The notes under the pieces are model-generated. The model searched no databases and was not told where the DNA came from. It was given only the letters and a program-made list of their open reading frames with translations. The position numbers were made by a program, and so were the translations under genes. Positions 1-12,185 of a DNA stretch of 64,000 nucleotides are shown here, piece by piece (position 1 is the first letter of the stretch; each line of letters opens with the position of its first letter). This stretch comes from Liolophura sinensis (Eukaryota; Mollusca; Polyplacophora; Chitonida; Chitonidae): the NCBI RefSeq assembly GCF_032854445.1, contig NC_088307.1:17184017-17248016 (forward strand), read 5' to 3'.

Positions 1-75
1 ATCACACTGTCGTCGCTGCTCTGTTTGTTTCTCTCTTTGCTGTAAGTCTTTGTTATATTGCATACAACCACGTTG
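1..75 (+). repeat. Family D fragment (cut by window edge)
   Basis: The first bases (cacactgtcgtcgctgctct, then a ctttgctgtaag stretch) match the internal segment of family D that is amplified at 25.05-26.1 kb, in the opposite orientation to that array. The element probably continues left of the window. No coding content. Confidence 0.5.
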
Positions 76-1519
76 TTATATCATACCCGAAGGTGTCTGG
101 TCTCAGTACATCAGGAGTTTTGGCTATGTTTATGGATATTTATTACTTTCACATGTTAAACGTCAGAATATATCATTTACACGACGGTGAGGTTTTACAG
201 TGTGGTGAAAAACTAAGTGCTTGGAGTCAACCACTGATCTTTGGCAAGTAATGTTAGGCTAACATTTTTAGTCACCAAATGAGCTCGATGTATATATTAT
301 ATTTGTGGCCATCAAGTGACTACAAACTGGTCATGTCGGATATTTTACTTAAATATGGCTGTGGACAGCTTTATTGTTGGAAACATTCAAACCTCGGTCT
401 CTAGCCTTATTCCTGGCAAACACCTTCACCATCAACACGGTCAAATACTGCCTCATTGATTAAGGGCTAATGAACCTTCACTGAAGCTGTTTTATCCCTT
501 GAATAGCTGTTACGGAAACATATGCCTTCTGTCAACTTTCTCAAATGTCGCTATATGAAGAAACCTCAGTTCGACATGGAGTTAATTCTTAATTTATAAC
601 AACGCAAACGTTTTTCACAGAGGGCCAACTATCTTTTAGACAACAATAAATCAAATGTATCTATGTACCGAAAATCTACCTCATATGAAGTGAGGCCTCA
701 TTTTCTGTGTCTTTGGTATGGCGTTCCAGTGAGGTAGCACAATAAATATATGAGGGGACAAGGTCGTGATATTACCGAAATAATGTTGAAAGCGACGTTA
801 AACCCAACGATAGGAACACTAATCGAAGAAATGGCTCATTTTTTTTTATTGCATTACGCTATGATATTTAAATTATTTCATTTATATGGCGGTCAGGATT
901 ATGGCGGAAGACAGCATGGAGTAAACCAGTGGCCTTTGACCTTGAGTATTGACAAATCAACATGGTATTTTGACCTTGCAAATGTGTACATAGTGAACAG
1001 TGATCCGGACTCCATATAGGATTTGACGCAATGTATTGCGTATTTTATTTTAAAATTTTAAAAGTTTATTAGGCGTCTAATGAAATTAACCTGTGGCTAA
1101 GGCCTAACGTCACAAAAGCAGAATTTCTAATCTGATGGAATAGACTATCTATTGTATATATCTACTGTTTTTTTCTTATTCAAAGAGCTATCTCTCACCG
1201 ACAATCGGCTGATGTTTCAAAAGTTTTTTATTAATTGTTCTTTGCCGATTATTCGTACAGCGTATTACAATCATGAAATTCTTCGCTGCAGACATCATAC
1301 CCTTGTGTCACTAGAGCCGTCATTTCGTTGAACGTAAGCCAAAAGGCAAATCTGAGTCGGCCGAAAAAAATTTTTTTTTTTGCTAAGACAAACGGAATAA
1401 CTAAACTTTGCCCAAAGAACAATCATATTGCGAAATTTTAAAGTAAAAATTGGCAATGTTCGTACATCCAGAATAAAATGGAAACAGTTGCGATATGCGC
1501 GAACACTACAGTTTGACAG
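76..1519. other. No recognised gene
   Basis: AT-rich intergenic or intronic sequence. The longest open frame (89 codons at 750-1019) shows no protein-like pattern. It overlaps a stretch near 865-905 that looks like a decayed SINE-1 tail (tatggcggtcaggattatgg). Confidence 0.5.
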
Positions 1520-1636
1520 TTTTTTCACTCATACGACAGCGGCCAACATTATGAGGAAGCCGGGTACAGCACGATCATCCATAGGTTGCTGGTCGTCCTA
1601 TGTACGACCATAGTGGAAGCCTGCATGAGTTGGACA
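1520..1636 (-). repeat. SINE-1 fragment
   Basis: Internal piece of the tRNA-headed SINE in minus orientation. The cgacagcggccaacattatg block and the gaagcc...catgagttggac block are present in the order seen in the full copy at 54825-55092. Both the tail and the head are missing. Confidence 0.6.
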
Positions 1637-2600
1637 CAGAAAGAACGATCTATGCAGATGAAATATGTTACCTGTATTAGGAACGACCTGGATTTTTCTG
1701 CTGTTCATTCTACGGCGTTTACACGATAAGCTTCAATTGGCATTAAAAACACATAAGACACTTCATAAGTTCACAACCTGCCGGTTTTATTGAAACTTTC
1801 TGAGATTTGTTTCACACTGTGTGTCTTATAGACTATACACAATTGTTTCACATAATGAATTAGATATGTTAAATTTTTCATACTTTATTGTGTAGGCTGA
1901 TATTTTGTCCAGAGGCCGCATGAACAAAACTATTATAAACCTAAGTGGATGGTAAAATCACTGATATTTCGGTAGTAGCCTTCGCTTACAATCATTATTT
2001 AAGCGGGCCCTGACACCTTCAGACAAATCAATTTCCGATTGTTAGAGAGTTTTTCCATACAAATTTTGCTCCAGTCAAATCAATTATCGATTCTTTGAGA
2101 ATTTTTCATGCTAATTTTAAATTTTTTTGAATTTTTCTCATGACAGGCTGAACAATAATTCCAATACTGTGCCTGCTGATAAATAATCTCAAGAATTTCC
2201 AAATGATATGAAACATAAGTAAATATAAAAAATAACAAAATTACAAAAAATATGCCTCCCTTGTAAAATAAACCAAAATGCATCAGATCTCCGACTTCAA
2301 GATTTCATCCCTGAGATGTTTGGATCTATAGATGGAAGGACTATAAAAGACCTCTTAGTTGAAAATGTTGGCGCCAGGTCACACTAGAGCCATTTACTTG
2401 TGGTGCCCTATCATGAATACTAAATGTATTTGCTGTTCTTATTCCATATTCCATATAATCGTATAATTTTGTACAATACGATAGTGGTAATAATTAATAT
2501 ATGCATCAATAAAAAAATCCCAGAAGCACAAATTTCTCCAGAAACACAACAATAATTCTTAAAATGCCTTAGATGATTTATTTAACGTGTTTTTAAAAAT
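1637..2600. other. No recognised gene
   Basis: AT-rich, with no convincing open frame, splice-bounded exon or repeat that I can name. Confidence 0.45.
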
Positions 2601-2602
2601 TT

Positions 2603-2830
2603 ATTGATTTGATTGGTGTTTTACGCCGTACTCAAGAATATTTCACTTATGCGACGGCGGCCAGCATTATGGTGGGAGGAAACCGGGCAGAGCGCGGGGG
2701 AAACCAACGACCATCCGAAGGTTGCTAGCAGACCTTCCCACGTACGGCCAGAGAGGAAGCCAGCATGAGCTGGACTTGAACTCACAGCGACGCATTGGTG
2801 AGAGGCTCCTGGGTCATTACGCTGAGCGTT
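2603..2830 (-). repeat. SINE-1, nearly full length
   Basis: Minus-oriented tRNA-derived SINE. From the left it shows the tail (gattggtgttttacgccg), the central cggcggccagcattatgg core, the accgggcagagc block, the gaggaagccagcatgagctg block and part of the tRNA-like head (ggtgagaggctcctgggtca). The outermost tRNA head is truncated near 2830. Confidence 0.8.
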
Positions 2831-2914
2831 TTATTTTTGTTTAAACACACTCACTCATAATTGCTCTATATGCTCTATATGAAATACATCATATCAAGTT
2901 TCACATGGCCAACT

Positions 2915-3290
2915 TGTAAGAGTGAATGAGTGAGTGCTGAGGGTGTAACTTCGTACTTAACAATTTTTTCAGTCATATGAAGACGAAGGAGTCCTTAGAG
3001 CGCATGGTAATGTGCCTCCTTGCTACAGGACGGATTTCAACCGCTCTTTTATCTAGTACTGCTTCACTGAGACGTCTTACCGAAGGTAAGTAAAACACCC
3101 CACCCCAGCCATTATACCGATACGGGTCAACCAGTCGTTGCAGCAATCCCTTAATGCTGAACGCCAAGGGAGGAAACTGCAACTTCCCTCTTTTACAGTC
3201 TTAGATGTGACCCCGAAAAAGGATTGACGCTGGATCTACCGCCCCCTAAAGCGGAAGCCTAGCAACTGAACCATCGTGGACGATTGACTG
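2915..3290 (-). repeat. SINE-2 copy
   Basis: A second dispersed family, in minus orientation. It starts with a tail (gagtgaatgagtgagtgctg), then a ttaac...catatgaagacgaaggagt block, a ctgcttcactgagacg block, a gatacgggtcaaccag block and a head with tRNA-like remnants near 3280. It aligns by eye with 16850-17110 and, on the opposite strand, with 52170-52475. Confidence 0.7.
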
Positions 3291-4743
3291 CTTGTTGGAA
3301 GAATAAAATAATACACTACTGGGAGTGTACGCAAGTCGTTATCTATAAGAACAAAAACATCACACAATTAAGCACTACTCTGGAAGAGAGCTAACAATCA
3401 TCATTCTCTGGCGTTGCCTGGCGGACGGCCTAAAAATCATGACGGCCTGAAGTGATTGAAACCCTCTGTTAAATATTGTCTTATGCCGTAGCCTTCAGAA
3501 TGTTAAAAAAAAATGTACGTGCACACTTTACCAGTGTTTTCGTTTGTTTGCTGAAAGTGGATTTAAACTTTTGCACTCACTGATGACTGATGACGTTATC
3601 ACTATAGATTGCCACAAGATCTGGGCACAAGCTTTTACCAATAAGAAGGCCTCATATTTTTTAATCAAGTGAGTGTGTTCTACAGTGAAAGAGAACCTCG
3701 AGCCTTTTTTACGCAAACACAGATTTTATCATATACCTGCGGCTGTTAGCCACGTGATACCGAGGCATCCTATAGGATTGTTCGTATATGCATCACCTGA
3801 AAACCCAAACTACTTTCAATATTTTCATTCAAAATGCTCTATACCGGAGAAAACCCTAAACTAACACCGGAATTTTGACGTGGCGTAACTATAGCAACGG
3901 TGAAGAAAACACATTTTCATTTTAACAAACAAATTTAAGTCACGACAAACACGCTCTGCTCTGTCCACAGTTTGATCGTGGTTCACAATTCCTTCGGCTT
4001 CACATGTGGAGCATGTCTAACACCGCGGCGCTCGTGCATTAAGGACATTTAAAGGTCATCTAAAATATGACTGATGTTCTCCATAAAAATCCTAAATTTG
4101 GTCGCCATAGCAACCTATACAAGGCCACACCGATAAATATTCAGAGGGCGTGATGATAACTGATAATTCCACTGCTAATTCTATTATCACACTCGGTAAC
4201 CTGGTTTGTTCCTGATTCTGAAATCACTCTCCATAATTTGACGTTTTCATGAATCCAACGCCCATCGTCTTCCCACTCACTCTGGTGGGTGATAATGTCC
4301 ATTTTTGACATTTTAAACAAAACCGTGCTCTCCGCCCCCTGCAATTAAATTGAAACGCACTGACCGCATGGAACCCCTTTTTTGCCCCTGGGCGGGGGCA
4401 AAGGACATGGCCATCTTACACTCACGGAATGTTAAGAGTAACAAAAAGCAAATATTTCCAAAATGGCGCCATGTCCTGCATTTGGCGTGTTCTCATTAAA
4501 TAAATGTCGCTTCCCAAGATCAGTTAAGACAATTAGTTTATGGGCGCCGTTCAAAATTTATGAAAACTATGCAAAGGATGTGTTGGTAGACAGTCCACCA
4601 GGCAACATGTAACACACAATCATGTGTGATTTTCTTTCAGAATGAAGCGTTTGGTTCTGATCAAACATCAAACAAAGCAACCCCTCAACCTCCACAGGAA
4701 GTCCTTTTGTATCCCACATGTCCTTAAAGTTTACTTGTTAATT
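3291..4743. other. Intergenic, 3' of the FKRP-like gene
   Basis: No gene recognised. This stretch must contain the 3' UTR and poly(A) site of the minus-strand gene ending at 4744, but I see no clear AATAAA-type signal on that strand close to the stop. An 8-bp inverted repeat (tttgcccc / ggggcaaa) lies near 4380-4405. Confidence 0.4.
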
Positions 4744-5066
4744 TCATATGGTACAATAATAATCCCGCCAATGGCCACCACCTTCTGAAAATTCGGCCGG
4801 TAAACATGCGTGGTGACCTGGCTTTTTACACTTGGCCCTTCCACCGTAGAAACCATACATTTCAAGGTATGTCAGACCATAATAATGTCTTATGCTTTTA
4901 AAAATATTCTTTGGTAGTGGATAGAGCCGACCATTAATATAGGCACTCATGAAACTATCAGGGCTAGCAGGCTTGGACTGAGGAAACATGGTGTTCACCC
5001 CATTATCACCATCTGCCCGATCTCCGGCGAAAAGCATCAGCTCTTTATAACCCTTACTCATTGGAG
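4744..5066 (-). CDS. Exon 3 of FKRP-like gene: C-terminal part
   Basis: Begins after a pyrimidine-rich acceptor (ttttcttttcattgcag) at the second position of a split Ala codon, and ends in TAA at 4744-4746. It encodes about 106 residues, including INGRLYPLPKN and HYYGLTYLEMYG, which resemble the LicD C-terminal region (a PxP-like loop followed by a YG...YLE segment). Four cysteine and histidine residues near the end (CKKPGHHAC) may form a local metal or disulfide site; that is inference. Confidence 0.78.
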
Positions 5067-8000
5067 CTGCAATGAAAAGAAAACAGGAATATAAAGCCAT
5101 TGCCTATGTGTTTATTTATTTATTTCATATATTACTTGAGTATTTTCTATTTGACCAGTCGTATGTGCGATGGTCAGCAGATGGCGATGGATTTCCCCTG
5201 AGCTCTGCCCATTTTCCACCCATCGTAATGCTGGCCCCCGTTGTACAAGTGAAATGTTCTTCAGTACGGCGTAAAATACCAATTTAATAAATAAATTAAA
5301 TAAATAAAACTAATCGTGACAGGTCAGTATGAAGAACTCGGTTCGGTTACCATATAACCACAATTGCTAGGCTTTGAGCTTGGAAAAGCTTCCTGTAAAA
5401 CAAATAATTAAAATCTGGAAGCTATTCCGTGAGACAAAGCACCTTCTTAAAAGTCATTTGGTGGAGACGAGAAGTTCTCTACGTAAACCACCGAGCTTTG
5501 GTCAGTTACTCTCGAGCTTTCTCACATGTGACTTAGAACACAAGTTGCCTTCCATGAACGTTAGGCCGTAAACAGCCACACGAGCGATTTCGACCAATCA
5601 TTGCGACCAGAGCAACATGCATAAGCAGATAGCCTGAGAATCAACAAATTACAGCTTTGCGCTGAGGAATCCTCTGTACTTGTTAAAACCGAAAAATTAC
5701 AAATATCACCTGTGTTAAGTTTGCCCAGAATCTTCTTCTCTTTCATGTACTTGTCTAGTTCAGTTTTAACTTTTTTCCAATCGTCATGGAAGCCCGTGTC
5801 AATATCCCCAGAGTCCCAAGGGAGGATACTCCGCATTCTGATAGCACCTAAACTCATGCCGCCCTCGATGAAGAAGGAAATGTTCTGAAACGGCAAATCC
5901 ATATCGTGTTAAAGAAATCATTAATTATTGTATTTCTTAACCGTTTAGGTTTATATCAAGTCACACATTTTGCTTGATTGTGTTTCATTCGTTCACCTTA
6001 AAGGCCCACTTATGAAATGTATGCGCCGTTTGAATAATTACTTATCAGTAAAAATTGTCCGAAACACTTAAGTCTTGGCACCAAATGTATTTTTCATGCC
6101 CTGTACATAGTACTAATGAACATTACCCACGATATGACATATCACAGCAATAGAATTTTTTTAACAAGTTCATAAAGTTGGCAAATGTTTACACGAATTA
6201 CTGGTGAAGTCTGACCCCTTTTCAATTTGCTTCAGTTAGGGTTTTATTCTATCTGTTCATGTTAATTGTAGCACCTGACACCCCACCCCCACCCCCACCC
6301 CCACCCCCACATCAGTAACACTTCTCATGCAGAATTAAGTACAAAAAATGCAGTAATATTAAGTTACCTTACACGAGTTTGAATTCAGTTCTTGTTGTTT
6401 CTGTTACGGTATTATCTTAAGAACCCCGAATATTGTGCGCTCAGAGAGGACATTTCTATGTATACACTCATCTTATATGCTGAACATTCTTGAGCATGGC
6501 ATAAATTACCAATCAAATAAATAATACACGATATGCATATTGCTCTACGAACAAAGCAGACACAAATTCACAGCCTTAGTATCCTGTAAGCTTCAATTAC
6601 CTCTGGTGTGAATCTCGCATTTAGATCCTATTTCTCAATCATAAAATCTATTATCATTAACTCAACTATTATCATTCTGACCTGGTAGATTTATGCATCG
6701 ATGAACAGATAATAACAGTCAGCAAGCAACATTCGATGGCGCGAATGGAAGTTTAAAATGATGATCAACCCGTCGACGTGAAGGCGTCTAGCGAGCCGAA
6801 TTGCTCTATTTTGTCGGCGGTACATATTTGTTTTTTTTTGAGCGTGTATGTTTGGATGCATGACTTAGAGACAAAGAAAACACTGCAATAAAATATATAT
6901 GAAAGGAAAGACGATTAAACACTCTCCAGGAAAATAGTTCGATTTGTTTCTCCAGATTTTTTTCAACCGAGTAAAATAGTTTTAATATATCAGATTGTAC
7001 AAGAGTATTAGTGACGTCACATCCATACTTTTTTGCAGGAAATCTTGTCAAGGTCCATTCGACGAATGCATTCATAGACAAATGTGTATATGCATCATCA
7101 ATGATGCAGTCAAGCAGTCTGTGAGTGTTAAGTGACAAAAAACGGATGTGATCTCATCGGTCTTAATATGGTCAGAATGTTGAATGGTCTTTCATTTGAC
7201 ATATGTTTTTCTTCAGGGTTAGACGTGTATTACCATAGTTATAACAGAAAAGGTCAAAAGGTCTGAGAGAATTGCAATTGTAAAAAGTGTAATTCCAGGC
7301 CACTTGTACAACACCTTCTTTGGGACCTCTATACTCGTCATCCAACCGCAATCCGTAATTGACACTGACACAGTTTACTTATATTTCATAATCTGTGTCC
7401 ATCGTCAGACAAATCTTGCGCCGTAATATTCATTTCGTGTGAAGACAGGTGCCATTCGTGTTGTACTGGATTGTCACGTTGGACATATGAACAGTTTCAA
7501 TGAAAGCGCAACTGAGATACATGTTTGGATTATCGAAACTAGACATGGTACACGATTTCGATTCTGACTTCATTCATTCGCCTCGAACATTTTGGGGTCT
7601 TTCCAAAATCAGTGAAATCTGTTGAATGCTTCTATTTGCGTGATTCCGTCTGAATTTAATACTTCATATACTGTCGTAGTTCTTATGTTGTTTTGGGAAC
7701 TGACCTTAAGATTATTGATCTGGAGCGTCCATTTTGGACTGGTATACGAATGTCTGTTTTGACGCCTAGAGTCAATAACATTCGCAGTTAAATTCCAATA
7801 TTTCACCTTGGAATGTGATATATTCTAAAACGATTTCGAGTTGAAACTTAAACTGAAGCTAAAAATTGTTACATACGACGTATAATCCACAGTAAGCTTG
7901 CCTGTCTGAAGTAGATGCAGTAGATCTGCTAAAAGGAATTGCTTTCTTGCTAATCTATCACAAAAAGTTGTTGGTCAGACCTAGATGGTATTATTTCAAT

Positions 8001-9662
8001 CCAGTCCCAATGGACGAATATTCAAGGGATTCTGAGTAATATATTAGCACGCAAATGACAAATGAGCGAGCAGAACTGCAATGACCCTGTCATGGCTAAC
8101 CGGTCCTCTATAAAGGGAAGCAAATCTTGCAAGTTATAAAAATACGGTGTCCTCTACCTTTTTGAATAACAACATTAGCTATAAATATTCATTACCACTG
8201 GTGTTATGATTTCGATGTGGAGAAGGCTGAGTAACTTTACATTTCTGGAGAAATTACATATTTTCTTATATATTCATGTATTACATATATATATATTCAT
8301 AGAAATTTTATATACATATATATTCCATTGGTTTCCGTAATGTCCATTAAGTTGCTGTTCAATGAAATGCGAAACATACAAATTCAGAAAAAATATAAAT
8401 AAATAGATAAACAAATTACTGTTTGGACTCACCTTGGACTCGAAAAAGTCCGATCCCACCCTTAAGTTGTATTCAAGGCCATCAACAAAATCTGGGAGAG
8501 CAAATGTGTCATGTTTCCAATGCTCAATAGTACTATCAAAACGATGTTTGAGGTTTTTTGGACGTTTGATTTTAGATTCTACACCAAAAGAATCAATGTA
8601 TCTGGTCACCTCATGTTTCACCATAAAATCCAAACTTCTATCAGCTCGTTGATCCTCTGATAAGATCTCCGCTGCGCATGTCTTGGACACGTAAAAGTAC
8701 ACTTCCGGTCTTAGCCCTACAACAGTTTTCCCCTTGCCTCTGAGGAAGAAGTCAGTAGTTGCCATAAATTTTAACTTTTTGTCAAAGGTGCCGACTTTTT
8801 TTATACTCTCTACCCGGCCCATAAAAGACTGTGAAGTTTCCTCGCAAATCATCATATCTCCAACGCTGTAGCGATATTCCATAGACTGCGAGAATTTCCA
8901 TTTACAAAGGCGTAGGCGATGACAGGGCACTTCAAACCACGGATATCGGGATCTGGGGACTTTCTCTTCCCGTAAGAATGAACCGCCGACAAAATCTAAT
9001 TCTGGGATAGATTCTAATGCATGGTACAACCAGCCCACCCCTTGGTCATCTGCGTGCGGTGCAATGTGGACACCGGGCGACAAGTACAGAAAATATCGCG
9101 AGTCCACCCGTGAAATCATGATTTCTAAAGCCTCCCCTTCTCCTGAAATGTTGGGAATATGCACAACCTTGGTGTGTTTAAAAGCCGAGGATTCTTTGAA
9201 ATCCGACGCCACGATGATCCCGATGTCAGGGTATTCCTGCACTACGGTCTCCACTCTATGCTTCAAGCACTCAAACGATTCGCCGTGTGAATACATTATG
9301 ACAGTCACGTGTTTTACAACTTCCTTCCTCGTGCTGTTGAGCTCCACGTTTCTGTCCAACGTACGAGAAGAAAGAATTTTCTGATTCTCGTCCGGCAGCA
9401 GGTCGTGTCGACGTAATATTGTCTCGTACTCTGCAATTTTTTTCAGAGCCATTTCGAGGTTTGATATATTCCCTACAGGGATGTAACGGGGAACTTCAAC
9501 GTGTCCGCGATCAATGGGCAACGTTTTACCATGAAAATCCGTAGAAAGAAAAATGAGCGTGGCTCCCAAAGATGATGTTAGAAGTGCTAAACTGAGCAAC
9601 GACTTGATACTTCGCAAAGAAAAATGTGGTAAGAAAGCCATCCTTGAGGCTTTAGTCGACAT
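4744..9662 (-). CDS. FKRP/LicD-family Golgi glycan transferase-like protein (3 exons)
   Basis: Three minus-strand exons (9662-8433, 5884-5710, 5066-4744) join in phase into 575 codons plus a stop. The donors are AAG|GTGAGT after 8433 and ACAG|GTGATA after 5710. The acceptors are TTTCAG before 5884 and ATTGCAG before 5066. The junctions are phase 0 and phase 1 and match exactly. Residues 18-40 form a single hydrophobic segment, giving a type II membrane topology typical of Golgi transferases. Residues ~115-400 are a stem/GT-A-like region and residues ~411-440 a LicD motif. Known: FKRP and fukutin transfer ribitol-5-phosphate to the alpha-dystroglycan O-mannosyl glycan, and LicD proteins transfer phosphocholine. 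Inferred: this paralogue transfers a phospho-sugar or phospho-alditol to a glycan; the substrate is unknown. The protein is longer than FKRP (495 aa). A second ATG eight codons downstream (9638) is an alternative start. Confidence 0.82.
5165..5308 (+). repeat. SINE-1, 5'-truncated, in intron 2
   Basis: Plus-oriented 3' half of SINE-1. The atggatttcccctgagctct and accc...taatgctggcc blocks are followed by the conserved tail ttcttcagtacggcgtaaaa and an AAATAAAT-rich end. It lies within intron 2 (5067-5709) of the FKRP-like gene. Confidence 0.75.
5710..5884 (-). CDS. Exon 2 of FKRP-like gene: LicD motif
   Basis: A 175-bp exon encoding residues 411-468 plus one base. It carries FFIEGGMSLGAIR followed by ILPWDSGDID. 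This matches the LicD/FKRP signature (E/D-GG-x-LLGA-R...PWDxDxD), in which the acidic residues of the GDID stretch (Asp437, Asp439) are the expected metal and nucleotide ligands. The exon is bounded by consensus AG and GT, and both phases agree with its neighbours. Confidence 0.85.
6277..6310 (+). repeat. (ACCCCC)n microsatellite
   Basis: About five uninterrupted ccccca units. It is inside the intron, so it is a simple repeat rather than a telomere. Confidence 0.9.
6940..7260 (+). repeat. Dispersed repeat, copy 1 (partner at 26790-27220)
   Basis: Shared islands occur in the same order in both copies: a tttttt..aac..agtaaaat stretch, gacgtcac, gaatgcattcatag, gacaaaaaacggatgtga, caatatggtc-like sequence and atggtctttcat. 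No open frame is conserved between the copies, so it looks non-coding. Confidence 0.55.
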
Positions 9663-10440
9663 GTTTGTTAGAAAAGCTCAGAGTAAAGAATGTTATAAAA
9701 CAGATTTAAAAAAGCACCAAAGACCTAGGAACAATGTCGCCACCATCTTAAGACAGGTCAGGTGCCTCTCCATACTCTGCGCCAACGAGTATTATGACTT
9801 CCAAAGCAGTAAAAGTAGAAAAAAGAATTCAGAGCTTACTACTGAAACTGATTCGAATGATAAGGAATGAGTGACCAGGCGTTCTTGTCGCAAATTTAAA
9901 ATGCCGATAATAGACCTTCCTCCAAATCCTGATTGATTGGTATCCTTCTTTTGTTCAAAATAAAGACTCTCCTGTGTCCAGTGTCATCATAACGTCCAAG
10001 GCTTCTTCAACAACGCCAGTTAAAATGTGCATCTGAAAGCATACAACACACGAATACACTACAAATAAAATTCGATATGCTCGTTCGCCTTTTATCTCTA
10101 TTCCAGTTCAAATACGATTGGCCACAAAAAAGGGAACTCTGGCCATCAATGCGTTGAGCACAACTACGAAAAATCAGCAAAATACAAATGTTCATTCTTG
10201 ACATATTAGAATAATATAGTGCAGTAGCTTAAAGAGGTCAGCTGAACGTTACTCGGTAGTGCTCCACTCCTATCCCATGCACACGAGGCCTTGCACACGG
10301 CATTTCTGGACTGACCTACAATAATTGTTCGAGGAATCACGGTAACAATGGTCGGTCAACAGAGGACGAGGAACCATTCATGCAAACAATAACCCTTATT
10401 TCCAATCAATACGCACGAGTGACGTGAAACTCAATACTCT
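9663..10440. other. 5' flank of the FKRP-like gene
   Basis: Upstream of the start at 9662 on the minus strand. Promoter and 5' UTR must lie here, but I see no clear TATA box. The plus-strand open frame 9553-9870 overlaps the antisense of exon 1 and is a shadow. Confidence 0.4.
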
Positions 10441-10444
10441 TTCA

Positions 10445-10855
10445 GTGCTACAATGAGACAAACGCTACACCAGATTGTTTGTAGGCCTACCTTGTAATGT
10501 TTTATAGTACTGTAATTATAGCTTGTCACAGAGAAATTTATACCTTTCCAGTGATACATTTAGACATGAGACATCAAACACTACCCCAGAGTATTTGTGC
10601 TCTCTATAGTGTTTTATAGTACTAATTATTTGTCCTGTGGAAACTGATACATTTTCAGCCATACATTTAGACGTAAGACACCAAAGACCACACCAGATTG
10701 TGCTTTCTACCGCGTTTTATTCTATTCATAACTTTTCCTGTGGACATTGTTACATTCTCAGCTATAAATTTAGACATGAGACACCAAAGACCACACCCGA
10801 TTGTGCATTCTACCGCGTTTTATTCTATCCATAACTTTTTCTGTGGAAATTGAAT
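10445..10855 (+). repeat. Degenerate ~105-bp tandem repeat, about 4 copies
   Basis: Anchors of the form catttagacatgagacacc recur at 10557, 10664 and 10767, with an earlier diverged unit from about 10445. Each unit carries a caccagattgtg-type block and a gttttattctat-type block. The last two units are nearly identical, so the expansion is recent there. Confidence 0.8.
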
Positions 10856-11070
10856 GGTTCCAGTTATCTATGGCTGTAAAATGCACGAATTTCTGCGTAC
10901 ATTTGTTCTCTTTTCTTTTAAAAAAAAAACATTCACAGAATGCGCTCATGTGCAGAAGGCGACATACATGTAGAAATGTGTATATGAAGCTGCTCACACT
11001 AGCTCTGAATGTCTTTTGTGTTTGATTTTTATCTTCATATCAATCACTTTTCAGAAAATATATATTTTGA

Positions 11071-11101
11071 GCCCACGCCCAATTTGCTGTTGGGCGTGGG
11101 C
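11071..11101. other. Perfect 12-bp GC-rich hairpin
   Basis: Arms gcccacgcccaa and ttgggcgtgggc are exact reverse complements around a 7-nt loop (tttgctg). The stem stands out from the AT-rich surroundings. It is too short for a standard animal pre-miRNA. Confidence 0.85.
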
Positions 11102-11735
11102 GGTACTGTAAGTAGCCCTTAGCTAAGTGCAGTTTATATCTCTACTACACTCGTTGTCAGCTGTGGTTAAGGGCTAACTTGGTTGAGCGCACCTTATCAA
11201 ACAGCAGCTTGAAGTATATGAAATACTATTAAAATAGATCTATATATATTTTTCAAAAATTCCAACCTAGTAAAACCCATTTGAAACATTTTATTCTACT
11301 GTGGCAAGTTCTCACTATCATTGGACTAGCGATGTCACCTTAGATTTTTCCATTTAATACAAATAAAATGCTAGATTTGATCATTAAAATTCAATATAAG
11401 TATATATACCTTGAAACAGACAAGTCAAGCAAGATTGTGGATTTGATGTAACTGATATCCTTTGTTAGAATCTGACATTTTAAAACCCTTTTGGTAGATT
11501 ATTGAAAAACTTTTGAAAAAAATAAATCGAACATTTTTCCTGGAATAATTTTGTCCCTCATGTGATTCATGCTTCATTTTAATGTCTTCTTTGTCTTTAA
11601 GTGATCCGCACATATATGTACATAAGACGAGTCACATCGTGAATTTTAACTGTCTTCAATTACTCATAAGCCACACGAATAGACATGCCTGTACCTACTA
11701 ACTGCCCTATGCAAAGATTTATTTGTCTATTGCTT
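11102..11735. other. No recognised gene
   Basis: AT-rich sequence without a supported feature. Confidence 0.4.
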
Positions 11736-11737
11736 TT

Positions 11738-11820
11738 ACTGTTGATTTACACCGCACTCAGGAATATTTCTCTTATAGGAAGGAAACCGGGCAGAACCCG
11801 GGGGAATCTACCCGAAAAAA
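11738..11820 (-). repeat. SINE-1 tail fragment
   Basis: Contains tttacaccgcactcaggaat followed by aggaaaccgggcagaaccc, which are the tail and core of minus-oriented SINE-1 with an internal deletion. The matching head may be the fragment at 12085-12185, in which case later sequence separates the two halves. Confidence 0.6.
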
Positions 11821-12084
11821 CGGCTCCCTTTTGTATATTAAACCTTTATGTGAAAAGCTACATTGTTGACCAGAATTGTTCGCGCTCAATGAGAATGTCC
11901 CGAAGGGCTAAAATAGGTAACCTAGTAGTTATATCAACGTCAAACATTGCGTGGACATGTAGCAAACTTCAAGCTGTATATGTCGGGGAACTGTGTAGAG
12001 TATTCAAGACTAAATGTAAGTTGCGAGTTATATCAACTAGCTGCACCAATGAACTATGACAATCACGTCTTTATAAAGGAGAGA

Positions 12085-12185
12085 GAGCCACGTGTGGTCG
12101 GACAGGAAGGCAGCATGGACAATGGTGATAGGCTCGTCACTGCGCCGCGCTGTCGCGCTAACCACCTCGGTCATGGATCAGTGAG
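12085..12185 (-). repeat. SINE-1 head fragment
   Basis: Shows aggaaggcagcatgga, ggtgataggctcgtcac and cgctaaccacctcggtcatg. These correspond to the tRNA-like head of SINE-1 read on the minus strand. Probably the other half of the fragment at 11738-11820. Confidence 0.5.

Larger units (their letters stand above)
5885..8432 (-). other. Intron 1 of the FKRP-like gene
   Basis: A 2.5-kb intron between the in-phase exons. It contains an (ACCCCC)n microsatellite near 6277-6310 and, at about 6940-7260, a dispersed repeat shared with 26790-27220. No additional exon is needed, because exons 1 and 2 join in phase 0. Confidence 0.6.

Noticed and set aside
750-1019. Small plus-strand gene of 89 codons
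   Set aside because: Low-complexity AT-rich composition, overlaps what looks like a decayed SINE tail, and has no motif or splice signals.
6277-6310. Telomeric repeat (ACCCCC)n
   Set aside because: Only about five units, inside an intron, and not the TTAGGG type expected for most animals.
11071-11101. pre-miRNA hairpin
   Set aside because: The stem is only 12 bp, too short for Drosha/Dicer processing, with no extended pairing outside it.
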